This document shows, piece by piece, positions 5,949 through 13,646 of a stretch of DNA of 18,371 nucleotides. A program made the translations under genes and the position numbers. The first letter of the stretch is position 1, and every line of letters starts with the position of its first letter. The notes beneath the pieces are model-generated. The model saw only the letters and a list, made by a program, of their open reading frames with translations, had not been told where the DNA came from and searched no databases. The DNA comes from an uncultured Victivallaceae bacterium (GTDB lineage: Bacteria > Verrucomicrobiota > Lentisphaeria > Victivallales > Victivallaceae): the NCBI GenBank assembly GCA_934663655.1, contig CAKUKT010000017.1, positions 1 through 18,371 on the forward strand, written 5' to 3'.

Positions 5949-8339
5949 TTACTCGGCATCGACCGGGTATTTTACCGCCTCAATGCTGACCACGTCGTAT
6001 TCCACTGTGTAATTCTCCTGGAAGTTCTCCTTGAATTTCTGCAACGTATGGAACCCCAGTCCGAAACGGATTATCCGGTCGGTATCCAGCGTGAACAACG
6101 GTTCATCCGGCACCGAATCGAAGTAGACAAACTCATTGAACAACAGCAGCAACACATGTTTTCCCGGGCTTTCCACCATGATTCTGGCGCTGTTGTAACG
6201 GGTGCCCTGCGGTTCGGTCAGCGTGGCCATGAACCAGGTACCCGGACGAATCGACTTAACATCCAGTGTGATCCGCAAGCCGGCGTACCCCGACCAGTCA
6301 AACGCTTTCCCCTTCGGGGCATCAATGTAGGGCCAGAACATTCTCACCCCCGGCGCGGTGAAATCAACCTTGAAGTTGTTTCCCGAAATCGCCGCCTTCA
6401 TGATCTGCCGGTTGTAGCCGCCCGGATGCCAGCGCAATTCGCCGAAATCCCGGAACGCCGGCACCACTTCCACCGGTTCCAGCTCCCGGGCCGCTATCGC
6501 GAAATTTACCGCAGCCGGCGCCAGCCCCGGCGTCGTGAACACCAGAGTCGCACGCTGAGTGCCGCGATCCGTCTCCGCCGGAGCCGTGACCGTGAAGTTG
6601 AAGTTCTTCCCGGTATTTCCCGGCACCGAGGCGTTCTCCCCGGTGAACTCATATTTCCATCCGCCCTCCGCCAACGCGGCCTTGAGCTGATAATGCACCC
6701 TTTCGTCGGAGAAGCTCTCAATCCGCACCTTCCCGGAAATCGTCTCTCCGGGTTTCAATTCATAGGACGCGGTGGTGTGGTTGTAGGGAACCTTGCCGTC
6801 AACCGTCACCGAAAGAATCGCCGCCGGAGAATGAAGTTCGCTCTTCTCCTCCCGGGCACTGACAGTCGCACCGCCGTCAACCTGAATTGATTTTGCGCAC
6901 AGGTAACGGGTATCCTGACCGGCAGCCACCTCGATCGGTTCGCCGTTCCCCTCGCCCCGCGAGATCACCTCCCCGGTGGCGCCGTGCAGAGCGTATTCCC
7001 CGGCAACCCGTACCCGCGCCGTACCCTTACTTCCCGCGGTCAACACCAGCGTCTGACTGCCGCTGCCGGTGTCGAAAAGATGGGTGCGAACCCCGTCGAT
7101 ATCCTGCGTCGAACGATATTTCGCATTGCCGAGCAGCCAGTTGGCGGTCGCCAGCGCCGCGTAGCGTTCCGTCGCATTGAACCCCATGTCCAGAATCGAT
7201 ACCAGTGACGGATAGTAGCGCCACAGGAAGAAATACGCCTTCAACACTCCGCCGGCGAGCGCCTCGCTGTAGAGAGTACCAATCGTTTCGGCCGCCTTTT
7301 TCGACACCTCTTCGGGAATCTCCTGACCGCGATTCACCGTCCCGGGCAAATGCATGCCGATCTCCGTCGCCCAGGCGCCGCCGTCCAGTTTGCCGGTGTA
7401 GTTTCGGAAGTAGCTGCTGAGCGCCTCACCCTGCGAATAGCTGTGAAGATTGTTGAGGTTATAGTATTCTTCACATCCCGAGAGTGTCAGCAGACGCCGA
7501 AATTCAGGAGCGGCGGTCGCAAATGAACTCAGCAGCACCCGGCTGCCGGGATCATGTCTCTGAATTGCCAGTGACGCCACCTTCATGAAAGCCGCATATT
7601 CGCAGGCCGAACCCTGGTAGAAGTTGCGCAGATCGATCTCATTGTAGATTTCCCAGTTGTCGACGAAAGGTCCCAGCGCATCGGCCATCGCGCTGACGAT
7701 ATTGTAACTGTCGCGCAGATTTGCGGGTGTTTTCAGGCTGTCGCGGTCACGCCCGAGTTCCCGCGGCATATTCTGAAATACCGCGGTCACCTGCAGTCCG
7801 TGTTCGCCGGCAATCCTCGCCATGTTGGTGGTGTTGAAGTTGGAGTAGGAGAATCCGTCAGCGCCCTTTTTCACTCCGGCGCTGTTGATCCGTTCCCGGA
7901 TGGTGCGCACCCCGGCCAGTTCGGCCAGGCGGGCGTTCTTCTCGAACAGCCGCAGCCGTTCCTCCCGGGACTCGGGCAGATCTCCGCTCGTCGAGACGGC
8001 GAAATCCACCGCAAGCGCACTGTTTTCATCGTTCTGATACGCGGCGGGGACCACGACAAAGCTGCCGATCACCCCCTCCCCGTAGGAAACCCGGTAATAT
8101 CCCGGCGGCAGAGGACCGGTTTTCACTCGACCTGCGGCATCGCTCCGGGAGACCACCGCATTCCCCTGATTGTCGGTGATGGTCAACTCGCTATCCGCCG
8201 CGGCGGTGAAGTCAGCTTCTTCGTCCGCTTTGAAGACATTGATGTCATCGGCAAACTTGAGCACGGTTTCTCCGCCGTACAGGGTGCTTCCCAGCCACAG
8301 CAGTGCACTGCAGCAACTTATCCACAGAAAATTTTTCAT
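5949..8339 (-). CDS. Exported clan GH-A glycoside hydrolase, multi-domain
   Basis: The product is 796 residues with a signal peptide (FLWISCCSALLWLGSTLYG, about 4-22). An N-terminal beta-type region (25-100) precedes a TIM-barrel at about 110-400. WEIYNEID places the N-E pair (N233, E234) typical of the clan GH-A acid/base. WATEIGMHLPG places a second Glu (E326) as the probable nucleophile, and LHSY (H299) is also barrel-like. Residues about 420-790 look beta-rich and contain a NEW3-like region (GKNFNFTVTAPAET, near 590-605) and a C-terminal carbohydrate-binding-like domain. I would place it near GH39/GH5-type enzymes but cannot fix the family or substrate. It acts outside the cytoplasm. CAGGAGA 8 nt before the ATG supports the start. 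It is the last gene of its operon, 26 bp after the UroD-like gene, and is followed by a strong terminator. Confidence 0.82.
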   Translation of the reverse strand: MKNFLWISCCSALLWLGSTLYGGETVLKFADDINVFKADEEADFTAAADSELTITDNQGNAVVSRSDAAGRVKTGPLPPGYYRVSYGEGVIGSFVVVPAAYQNDENSALAVDFAVSTSGDLPESREERLRLFEKNARLAELAGVRTIRERINSAGVKKGADGFSYSNFNTTNMARIAGEHGLQVTAVFQNMPRELGRDRDSLKTPANLRDSYNIVSAMADALGPFVDNWEIYNEIDLRNFYQGSACEYAAFMKVASLAIQRHDPGSRVLLSSFATAAPEFRRLLTLSGCEEYYNLNNLHSYSQGEALSSYFRNYTGKLDGGAWATEIGMHLPGTVNRGQEIPEEVSKKAAETIGTLYSEALAGGVLKAYFFLWRYYPSLVSILDMGFNATERYAALATANWLLGNAKYRSTQDIDGVRTHLFDTGSGSQTLVLTAGSKGTARVRVAGEYALHGATGEVISRGEGNGEPIEVAAGQDTRYLCAKSIQVDGGATVSAREEKSELHSPAAILSVTVDGKVPYNHTTASYELKPGETISGKVRIESFSDERVHYQLKAALAEGGWKYEFTGENASVPGNTGKNFNFTVTAPAETDRGTQRATLVFTTPGLAPAAVNFAIAARELEPVEVVPAFRDFGELRWHPGGYNRQIMKAAISGNNFKVDFTAPGVRMFWPYIDAPKGKAFDWSGYAGLRITLDVKSIRPGTWFMATLTEPQGTRYNSARIMVESPGKHVLLLLFNEFVYFDSVPDEPLFTLDTDRIIRFGLGFHTLQKFKENFQENYTVEYDVVSIEAVKYPVDAE

Positions 8340-8365
8340 CTAACTAATCTCCTGTTGCTGATGAA

Positions 8366-9508
8366 TCATATTTTAAGCTCTTTGATCCGGTCACAATAAT
8401 ACTGGATATTCTCCCAGCGGGCGTCCGGCGGGATCCGGTGATCCGGACACGGAATGAATCCCCCTTCAGCGATCAGCGGTTTGAGGCGTTCGATTTCGCG
8501 GTCGACATCGCCATAATCACCGGCAAACACAAATTTGCTCGCACCACCGACCCCGAGGATCTCCCGCCCGCAGCATCGTTCCAGTTCGCCGTAGTTGCCG
8601 TTCCAGGTGCCGATCTCGATCGGAAACATCACGTTGACCCCGTTCTCCAGCCAGATCGGCGCCAGCGACCGGATATCCCCGTCGCAGTCCACTGAGATGT
8701 AATTCACCCCGTGCCGGTGCAGATACTCATTGATCCGCCGGTAATGCGGAGCAACATATTTACGGAACACCTCCGGATGAACCAGCGGACCGTTCCGGAA
8801 GCAGATATCCTCCCAGAAATGCACATAATCAACCGTAAGCCCCAGCTCGCCGGCCAGTGTCAGCTGTCGTTCCACACATTGCCGGGTCAGTTCGCCGACC
8901 GTGTCGATCATCTCCGCAAACAAAGCCTCGTCATCGTAGTACAGCAAACTCACCCCTTCCAAACCCATCGCGTTGCGGAGGCGGCCGAAAAGACTTCCTG
9001 CGAAAAGCCCCACCGGATTCTCTCCCCAGTCGAACGCCCGATTCCCAACGAGTTCCCGCCACCGATCGACCGGAATCCGCCGATCGGAATATTTCAATCG
9101 TTCGCGGTAATATTTTTCATAGGAATCCCGATCCTTGAGCAGATGATCAACTTCGGCCGGGATTCCTCCCGCGCCCTCGATCTCCACCTCGACCGCGCCG
9201 TATTGATTGCGGATCAGCGGAGTACCGTCGGCGGTTTCTCCCACCCTTTCGCGTTCAAACGGCGGATCGAGAAAGAAGGTGACCGGCAGAAACGGTTCCC
9301 AGTTGAAATCGAATCCGAGTTTTTTGGCCAGCATCGCCTGCGCCGGGGTGTTATTGTGGGGAAACTCCCCACCGGTTTCATCCAGTGTAAAACGCTTTTC
9401 CGCGAGAAACTTCGCCACGGTCTCCCCCCAGAAGCCGAAGTGTACCGCCGGCAGTCGATCGACATGCTGTCGCCGGAAAATCGCCAATGTCCGTTCACGA
9501 TTGTTCAT
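8366..9508 (-). CDS. Uroporphyrinogen decarboxylase-family protein (not a haem enzyme), variant metal motif
   Basis: The product is 380 residues with the URO-D/MtaA fold. It starts MNNRERTLAIFRRQHVDRLP, as family members do, and has VDYVHFWEDICFRNGPLVHPEVFRKYVAPHYRRI at 226-259. The end, GGFIPCPDHRIPPDARWEN (349-367), is typical of the branch that is abundant in Lentisphaerota, Planctomycetota and Clostridia. True HemE residues and haem-gene neighbours are missing. The HxCG zinc motif of cobamide methyltransferases (MtaA/MtbA) is replaced by VDCDGD (273-278). The branch is thought to act on small molecules, sometimes as corrinoid methyltransferases, but no corrinoid protein is encoded here, so the reaction is unknown. 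It lies between the FAD oxidoreductase (57 bp upstream) and the glycosidase (26 bp downstream). The Shine-Dalgarno is weak (GGAAAG about 10 nt away), suggesting expression mainly as part of the operon. Confidence 0.85.
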   Translation of the reverse strand: MNNRERTLAIFRRQHVDRLPAVHFGFWGETVAKFLAEKRFTLDETGGEFPHNNTPAQAMLAKKLGFDFNWEPFLPVTFFLDPPFERERVGETADGTPLIRNQYGAVEVEIEGAGGIPAEVDHLLKDRDSYEKYYRERLKYSDRRIPVDRWRELVGNRAFDWGENPVGLFAGSLFGRLRNAMGLEGVSLLYYDDEALFAEMIDTVGELTRQCVERQLTLAGELGLTVDYVHFWEDICFRNGPLVHPEVFRKYVAPHYRRINEYLHRHGVNYISVDCDGDIRSLAPIWLENGVNVMFPIEIGTWNGNYGELERCCGREILGVGGASKFVFAGDYGDVDREIERLKPLIAEGGFIPCPDHRIPPDARWENIQYYCDRIKELKI

Positions 9509-9565
9509 GCTTTATTTTCTTTCCAGATAGCTTTTTCATTTCGGCCGGCATTTCACTTCCCGTTT

Positions 9566-10906
9566 TCACTGCGGCAGTACTTCCGGCGGAGCGAGCCGGC
9601 AACCGGCCGCCGTCAATCGCTGTTTCAGCTTCTCAATCGGCAGCTGCGTGAAATCTTCAGTCAAGGTGGCCGCCGTACCGGCGGCCTCTCCCATCGCCAT
9701 GCAGGAGGCCATGACCCGGATGGCGCCGAGCACTTCCCGTTCGGCGTCGACCGCCCGGCCCGGGCAGAGCAGATTAGTGACGGAATGCGGTTTCATGATG
9801 TGAAACGGGAGGGGGAAATATTCCGGCGCAGCGACCCGGCCGTGGAAATGCTGCAGACTCGGCCGTTCCGGATCAGGAAGATCCCAGCCGTAGCAGCAAT
9901 AGCCAATGATGTCCTCAAACTGCCGGTGGCGCAAAATGTCTTCCACCGTCAAGGTATCCCCGCTGCTTATTCGTCTTGATTCGCGGATTCCGGGGATGGT
10001 GGCGATATCGGCGATCCGGCTGTTTTTGAAGCCGGGGAAATATTTCTTCATGATTTCGAACAGCGCCATGATTTCCCGGCGTCCGCGGATCATCGCGTCG
10101 GAGAGCGATTTACCGTCAGTACCATTCACGCCGACCAGCCGGACGGTGTTGACAAGCAGCATATCGCGATCGACCATTCGGACAGAGATAAAACGATCAT
10201 AAGGGAACGGCCATTGTCCGGCGGAGCGCAGTTTTCCGATTTCGACAAGAAATCTTCCGGCCTGATGTTCCCGGATATAGTTGCGCATCGCTCCGGTATC
10301 GACTCCCGACACCCGGAACTCCAGACTGGCGGGGGCCGTCAGCCCCTCCGGGGTGCCGAATGAACAATCACATCCCGCGGCGGCGGCGACATCCGCATCG
10401 CCGGTGGCATCGATCACCAACCGTGGTTGCCAATGGGTTAGGCCGCTTTTGTTGTGTAAGGTGATGCCGGTGATTCTGCCGTCATGGCATTCCGCACCGA
10501 TAAAGCGGGTGAAAAAGCAGATATCGACGCCGGCTTCCAGCACCTTGCGGTCCAGAAACTCCGCCATCCGCCAGTGGTCGAAGGGGACTCCGGCGGTCAG
10601 ATGGTGGGGGCCGGATCCCCAGCCAAAAGGAGAAAACTCCTCGACTTCCGGCAGTATGGCGATGCCCTCCGCCGCCGCTTCGCGCACCAGGGATTCAAAG
10701 ATGCCGCCGACCACAAAGGTCGAACAGTCACGCGAACGTCCGCCGAGCCAGTGAGAAACCCCGCCTGGACCTCCGACTCCGCCGAGCATTCCCGTCTCCT
10801 CCACGAGTAACGTCCGGCAACCGCCGCGCCCGGCGCTGATCGCGGCGGCGCATCCCGCCGGACCGCCACCGCAGACGATGACCTGATATTCAGCTGATTT
10901 TGCCAT
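9566..10906 (-). CDS. FAD-dependent oxidoreductase (PF12831 type)
   Basis: The product is 446 residues. The N-terminal Rossmann motif VCGGGPAGCAAAISAGRGG (11-29) binds FAD, followed by TGMLGGVGGPG. The middle carries VIDATGDADVAAAAGCD (164-180) and IPGIRESRRISS (304-315). The C-terminal flavin-contact motif LLCPGRAVDAE is at 379-389, then SCMAMGEAAGTAA. This is the pattern of the FAD_oxidored family, common beside glycosidases and UroD-like genes in PVC bacteria, where it probably oxidises a sugar or other hydroxylated substrate; the substrate is unknown. No signal peptide is seen, so it acts in the cytoplasm. CAGGAG lies 7 nt before the ATG. It is the first gene of the operon, with a strong promoter at 11055-11083 and a structured leader at 10964-11022. 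Neighbours suggest it processes material released by the exported glycosidase; that link is inference. Confidence 0.87.
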   Translation of the reverse strand: MAKSAEYQVIVCGGGPAGCAAAISAGRGGCRTLLVEETGMLGGVGGPGGVSHWLGGRSRDCSTFVVGGIFESLVREAAAEGIAILPEVEEFSPFGWGSGPHHLTAGVPFDHWRMAEFLDRKVLEAGVDICFFTRFIGAECHDGRITGITLHNKSGLTHWQPRLVIDATGDADVAAAAGCDCSFGTPEGLTAPASLEFRVSGVDTGAMRNYIREHQAGRFLVEIGKLRSAGQWPFPYDRFISVRMVDRDMLLVNTVRLVGVNGTDGKSLSDAMIRGRREIMALFEIMKKYFPGFKNSRIADIATIPGIRESRRISSGDTLTVEDILRHRQFEDIIGYCCYGWDLPDPERPSLQHFHGRVAAPEYFPLPFHIMKPHSVTNLLCPGRAVDAEREVLGAIRVMASCMAMGEAAGTAATLTEDFTQLPIEKLKQRLTAAGCRLAPPEVLPQ

Positions 10907-10963
10907 TCCCGTCTCCTGTGAAAATCACCGCGCGGGGCACGGTCTTCAATTTGCGGAGCGAAA

Positions 10964-11022
10964 CCTCCGGCCGACTGGGAAAATCCCGTCTTCATCCCAG
11001 TTCGGAGTGCCGGAACCGGAGG
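10964..11022 (-). promoter_or_regulatory. Nested stem-loop in the leader of the FAD oxidoreductase operon
   Basis: In the roughly 140-nt leader between the promoter and the ATG, an outer 7-bp stem (CCTCCGG at 11022-11016 on the minus strand with CCGGAGG at 10970-10964) encloses an inner 7-bp stem (ACTGGGA at 11001-10995 with TCCCAGT at 10980-10974). The Shine-Dalgarno is about 50 nt downstream and not part of the structure. It matches no riboswitch class I recognise. Confidence 0.45.
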
Positions 11023-11054
11023 GAAATATTCCCGCCCCTGTTCTTCTGATATAA

Positions 11055-11083
11055 ATTATATGCCATTTTCAGTGCTTTGGCAA
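11055..11083 (-). promoter_or_regulatory. Promoter of the FAD oxidoreductase-UroD-glycosidase operon
   Basis: On the minus strand, TTGCCA (11083-11078) and a consensus TATAAT (11060-11055) are separated by 17 bp. Transcription should begin near 11048. It is back to back with the promoter at 11157-11184, so both units share one control region. Confidence 0.72.
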
Positions 11084-11098
11084 TAGCATAAATGTTAA

Positions 11099-11119
11099 AG
11101 TAATATCACAATTGTTACT
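11099..11119. promoter_or_regulatory. Possible operator between the divergent promoters
   Basis: AGTAA (11099-11103) and TTACT (11115-11119) form an inverted repeat, and inside it ACAATTGT (11108-11115) is an 8-bp perfect palindrome that is off-centre. It lies upstream of both promoters, where an activator or repressor could act on each. No regulator gene is in the window, so the assignment is tentative. Confidence 0.3.
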
Positions 11120-11156
11120 ATTCTGCCGAAAATTTTCCTCCGCCCGGCCAAACCGC

Positions 11157-11184
11157 TTGCAAAGCGGGCCGCCAGTGCTATATT
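11157..11184 (+). promoter_or_regulatory. Promoter of the divergent UroD-like gene
   Basis: TTGCAA (11157-11162) and TATATT (11179-11184) are 16 bp apart, and the -10 box has the extended TGC form (TG at 11176-11177). Transcription would start near 11191, placing the AAAGGAGG ribosome binding site (11196-11203) very close to the 5' end of the mRNA. Confidence 0.65.
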
Positions 11185-11209
11185 CACGTATGGATAAAGG
11201 AGGATCATC

Positions 11210-12259
11210 ATGTTTGAAACCACTATAGCTCCGGATTACCGGCGCATTGTCGCCGCCGCGACCAACCACCGGGCGGAGATTCTGCCGCTGTACGAACACA
11301 ATGTCGGTTATGAGGTGATCGGGGAACTGACCGGCACTGAACTGCCCCGGATCATGGCTGCGGATGCGGATGCCGGAATGCGGATATATTGTGATTTCTT
11401 CCGCCGGACCGGTTACGACGTGGTGACCTTTGAACAATGTATCACCGAAGTGCTGCCGGGTCAGGGGGCGTTGTGCGGCGGCGCCGGGCCGCTCCAGAAC
11501 CGCGATGACATCGCCGCCTTCGACTGGAATGGTCTGGCGAGCCGCTGGTACGATATGGCGGCACCCCGTTTTGAGGCGCTGGGTCGCAATCTACCGCCCG
11601 GGATGAAGGCGATCGGCGGGGTCGGCAACGGAGTTTTTGAAATCTCCGAAGCGCTGGTCGGTCTGGAATATCTCCCTTTTCTGCAAATCGACGACGAGGA
11701 GGCTCATCATGACCTCTACCGGCGGATCGGCGATCTGCTCGCGGAAGTCTGGGCGCGGTTTCTCCGGGAGTTCGGAGAGTTTTACTGTGTCTGTCGTTTC
11801 GGGGACGACCTCGGCTTCAGAAGTTCTCTGCTGACGATGCCGGACACGGTGCGCGTGGATATAATCCCGCAATACCGGCGGGTCATCGATCTGGTGCACC
11901 GGAGCGGCAGGCCGTTCCTGCTCCACAGCTGCGGTTGTATCTTTGAAGTCATGGATGAGCTGATCGCCGCGGGGATCGATGCCAAGCACTCCAACGAAGA
12001 TGCGATTGCTCCCTTCGAATACTGGATCGAGAGATATTCGGATCGGATCGGTCTCTTCGGCGGCATTGACATGAATTTCATCGTCATGGAGACTCCTGAA
12101 CGAATCCGGGAATACATTCTCGAACATGTGCCGCACTATTTCGCCATCGCCGGAGGGTTCGCTGTCGGGACGGGAAATTCGATTCCCGCTTACGTGCCGG
12201 CGGTCAACTATCTGGCCATGCTGGAGGCGGTCAACGAAATCAGAACTTCCTCTGTTTAA
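11210..12259 (+). CDS. Uroporphyrinogen decarboxylase-family protein, MtaA-like with intact HxCG motif
   Basis: The product is 349 residues of the URO-D superfamily. FGDDLGFRSSLLTMPDTVR (197-215) and FLLHSCGCIFEVMDELIAAGIDA (236-258) are the key stretches. H239-x-C241-G is the metal-binding motif found in MtaA/MtbA/CmuA-type methyltransferases, where zinc activates a thiol. FAVGTGNSIPAYVPAVNYLAM (317-337) is the usual C-terminal motif. It is therefore more likely a methyl or one-carbon transfer enzyme than a haem enzyme; the substrate is unknown and no corrinoid protein is present nearby. AAAGGAGG with a 6-nt spacer gives an excellent start at 11210. The gene is divergent from the operon that holds its distant paralog at 8366-9508. 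A GC-rich hairpin follows it. Confidence 0.87.
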   Translation: MFETTIAPDYRRIVAAATNHRAEILPLYEHNVGYEVIGELTGTELPRIMAADADAGMRIYCDFFRRTGYDVVTFEQCITEVLPGQGALCGGAGPLQNRDDIAAFDWNGLASRWYDMAAPRFEALGRNLPPGMKAIGGVGNGVFEISEALVGLEYLPFLQIDDEEAHHDLYRRIGDLLAEVWARFLREFGEFYCVCRFGDDLGFRSSLLTMPDTVRVDIIPQYRRVIDLVHRSGRPFLLHSCGCIFEVMDELIAAGIDAKHSNEDAIAPFEYWIERYSDRIGLFGGIDMNFIVMETPERIREYILEHVPHYFAIAGGFAVGTGNSIPAYVPAVNYLAMLEAVNEIRTSSV

Positions 12260-12268
12260 CGCTGAAAC

Positions 12269-12295
12269 GTGCGGTGCTGCGATTTCGCACCGCGC
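12269..12295 (+). terminator. GC-rich hairpin after the UroD-like gene, possible terminator
   Basis: GTGCGGTGC (12269-12277) pairs with GCACCGCGC (12287-12295), including one G-U pair, around a 9-nt loop, just past the stop codon. No T-run follows, so termination would have to be factor-dependent, or the hairpin may only stabilise the transcript's 3' end. Confidence 0.4.
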
Positions 12296-12355
12296 CAGCC
12301 CTGAGCGAGGGGAGATATCAGGGAAAAAGCAGATTTCAGAAAATTACAAAAAAGT

Positions 12356-12375
12356 TTGTCAAAACTAATTGACAA
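12356..12375. promoter_or_regulatory. Perfect inverted repeat over the -35 box, probable operator
   Basis: TTGTCA (12356-12361), 8 bp of spacer and TGACAA (12370-12375) make a perfect 6+6 inverted repeat. The right arm overlaps the TTGACA -35 box (12369-12374). A dimeric repressor bound here would block RNA polymerase. The sequence does not match the classic Fur or DtxR consensus that I know. Confidence 0.5.
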
Positions 12376-12397
12376 TCTACAATCAGGCGATTATATT
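12369..12397 (+). promoter_or_regulatory. Promoter of the DUF3793-flavodoxin-DUF2325 operon
   Basis: A consensus TTGACA (12369-12374) and TATATT (12392-12397) are separated by 17 bp. Transcription would begin near 12404, giving a leader of about 67 nt before the ATG at 12471. Confidence 0.72.
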
Positions 12398-12470
12398 ATT
12401 TTCCAGAAGATCACCGCCGGCATTTGTTTGGGTATTTTTTTAAAAGACGATTTAGGCAAGACTAAGTAAC

Positions 12471-13097
12471 ATGACTATTAATCCCTATCATCGCAAGGAA
12501 CTCCTCCGCTTCCTGCTCCTTAAAACCGCACCGGTGAGAAGTGGAGTCAAACCCGCGGAACTCCTCCGTGTCCGTCACTGTTACCAGAGCCGTAACCAGG
12601 ATGGTTTTCAATTCTGTCTGTACCGTCGAGATATCCTCGAAACTCTTGCGCTTGATTACCGGGAATTGCGAATTGAAGATGAAAGTTCACTGATCCTTTT
12701 CCACCACCGCGGTAAACTCGCAGAAATACTGGCGCTACCCGAAAACCAGACCCTGCTCCGCCGTCTCGACTATCCGGTCCCGGCTCCTCCGGAATTGTTG
12801 TTGGAAAAACTTCGGGAACGGTTTCAGGTCGAAAAATGCCCACACGAAGTAGGAGTCTTCATCGGCTATCCCGCCAAAGATGTTCAGGGATTCATAGACA
12901 ACCTACCCCGAACAACAATTCACCGCGGCAACTGGGTGATTTTCGGAGATGCCGGAGAATCGCTGGCACGAATGGAATTATATCGCCGGGTGGAATCATT
13001 TGCGGCCACTGTATTCGATCTCTGCGAGGATACGCAGAGTTTCTTTGAAAAAATATCTTCCATCAACATCAAACACAGGAGTATGGCAAATGGATAA
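12471..13097 (+). CDS. DUF3793 family protein
   Basis: The product is 208 residues and belongs to DUF3793 (PF12672). The hallmark KCPHEVGVFIGYPAKDVQGFI is at 122-142, followed by RGNWVIFGD (152-160) and an amphipathic helix LARMELYRRVESFAATVFDLCED that matches the family's C-terminal helix. The N-terminal half (LLLKTAPVRSGVKPAELL, 15-32) matches the family's usual opening (capture of an A-P-T/V...G-x-K-P-A...L pattern). No biochemical function is established. The family is repeatedly found beside flavodoxin and ferrous-iron transport genes, which suggests a role in iron homeostasis. Here it directly precedes and overlaps a flavodoxin gene by 8 bp. The ribosome binding site before 12471 is weak. 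The product is soluble, without signal peptide. Confidence 0.85.
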   Translation: MTINPYHRKELLRFLLLKTAPVRSGVKPAELLRVRHCYQSRNQDGFQFCLYRRDILETLALDYRELRIEDESSLILFHHRGKLAEILALPENQTLLRRLDYPVPAPPELLLEKLRERFQVEKCPHEVGVFIGYPAKDVQGFIDNLPRTTIHRGNWVIFGDAGESLARMELYRRVESFAATVFDLCEDTQSFFEKISSINIKHRSMANG

Positions 13098-13584
13098 ATT
13101 CAAAGTGATTTACGGAAGTTCAACCGGAAATACTGAACGTGCGGCCCGAAAGATTGCTGCTGCGCTCGGAGTTGAAGCATTGAATGTCGCCAACGCCACC
13201 TCTGCCGATTTCGACGCGGAACTGCTGATTCTCGGTAGTTCCACCTGGGGACTTGGCGAACTCCAGGATGACTGGTCCTCCAGAGTCCACCTGCTCACGC
13301 CTGCCAATCTCCAAGGCAAAAGGGTCGCGGTATTCGGCACCGGTGACCAAAGCGGCTTCTCCGATACCTTCTGTGACGCCATTGGCATTCTTGCAACCAG
13401 GGCAGAGGAAGCAGGGGCGCTTCTGATCGGACAAACCTCGGCTACCGGTTATCTTCATACCAGTTCGCTCGCCGAACGGGCAGGATTCTTCTGCGGCCTT
13501 GCCCTCGATGATGACAACCAGCCGGAAAAGACTGCCGGACGAATTACCGCCTGGGTTGAACAGCTCCGCAGCGAACTGAAATGA
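13090..13584 (+). CDS. Long-chain flavodoxin
   Basis: The product is 164 residues, near the 165-175 usual for long-chain flavodoxins such as FldA. GSSTGNT (9-15) is the FMN phosphate loop, STWGLGELQDDW (51-62) holds the tryptophan stacking on the flavin, GTGDQSGFSDTFCDAIG (83-99) is the second flavin loop, and DDDNQPEKT (140-148) is the typical C-terminal stretch. It carries one or two low-potential electrons in the cytoplasm and usually replaces ferredoxin when iron is scarce. The start at 13090 has CAGGAG 8 nt upstream and overlaps the DUF3793 stop by 8 bp, indicating translational coupling. An in-frame ATG at 12949 would only add residues antisense to sense inside the DUF3793 gene and is rejected. 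Confidence 0.93.
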   Translation: MDKFKVIYGSSTGNTERAARKIAAALGVEALNVANATSADFDAELLILGSSTWGLGELQDDWSSRVHLLTPANLQGKRVAVFGTGDQSGFSDTFCDAIGILATRAEEAGALLIGQTSATGYLHTSSLAERAGFFCGLALDDDNQPEKTAGRITAWVEQLRSELK

Positions 13585-13646
13585 TCGTTCTGTTCTTATC
13601 TCATAGGTAAAAAAGAGGTTAACCATCCGAAATCCGGAGGCGGCAA

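Noticed and set aside
8711..9979. Plus-strand 422-codon open frame
   Set aside because: It is antisense to the UroD-like and FAD oxidoreductase genes, both of which have clear family motifs and operon structure.
8366..12259. Haem biosynthesis (hemE) assignment for the two UroD-family genes
   Set aside because: Both lack haem-pathway neighbours and carry MtaA-like or divergent motifs instead of HemE features.
12949..13089. N-terminal extension of the flavodoxin
   Set aside because: It overlaps DUF3793 codons in another frame, while ATG 13090 has a good ribosome binding site and gives a standard flavodoxin length.
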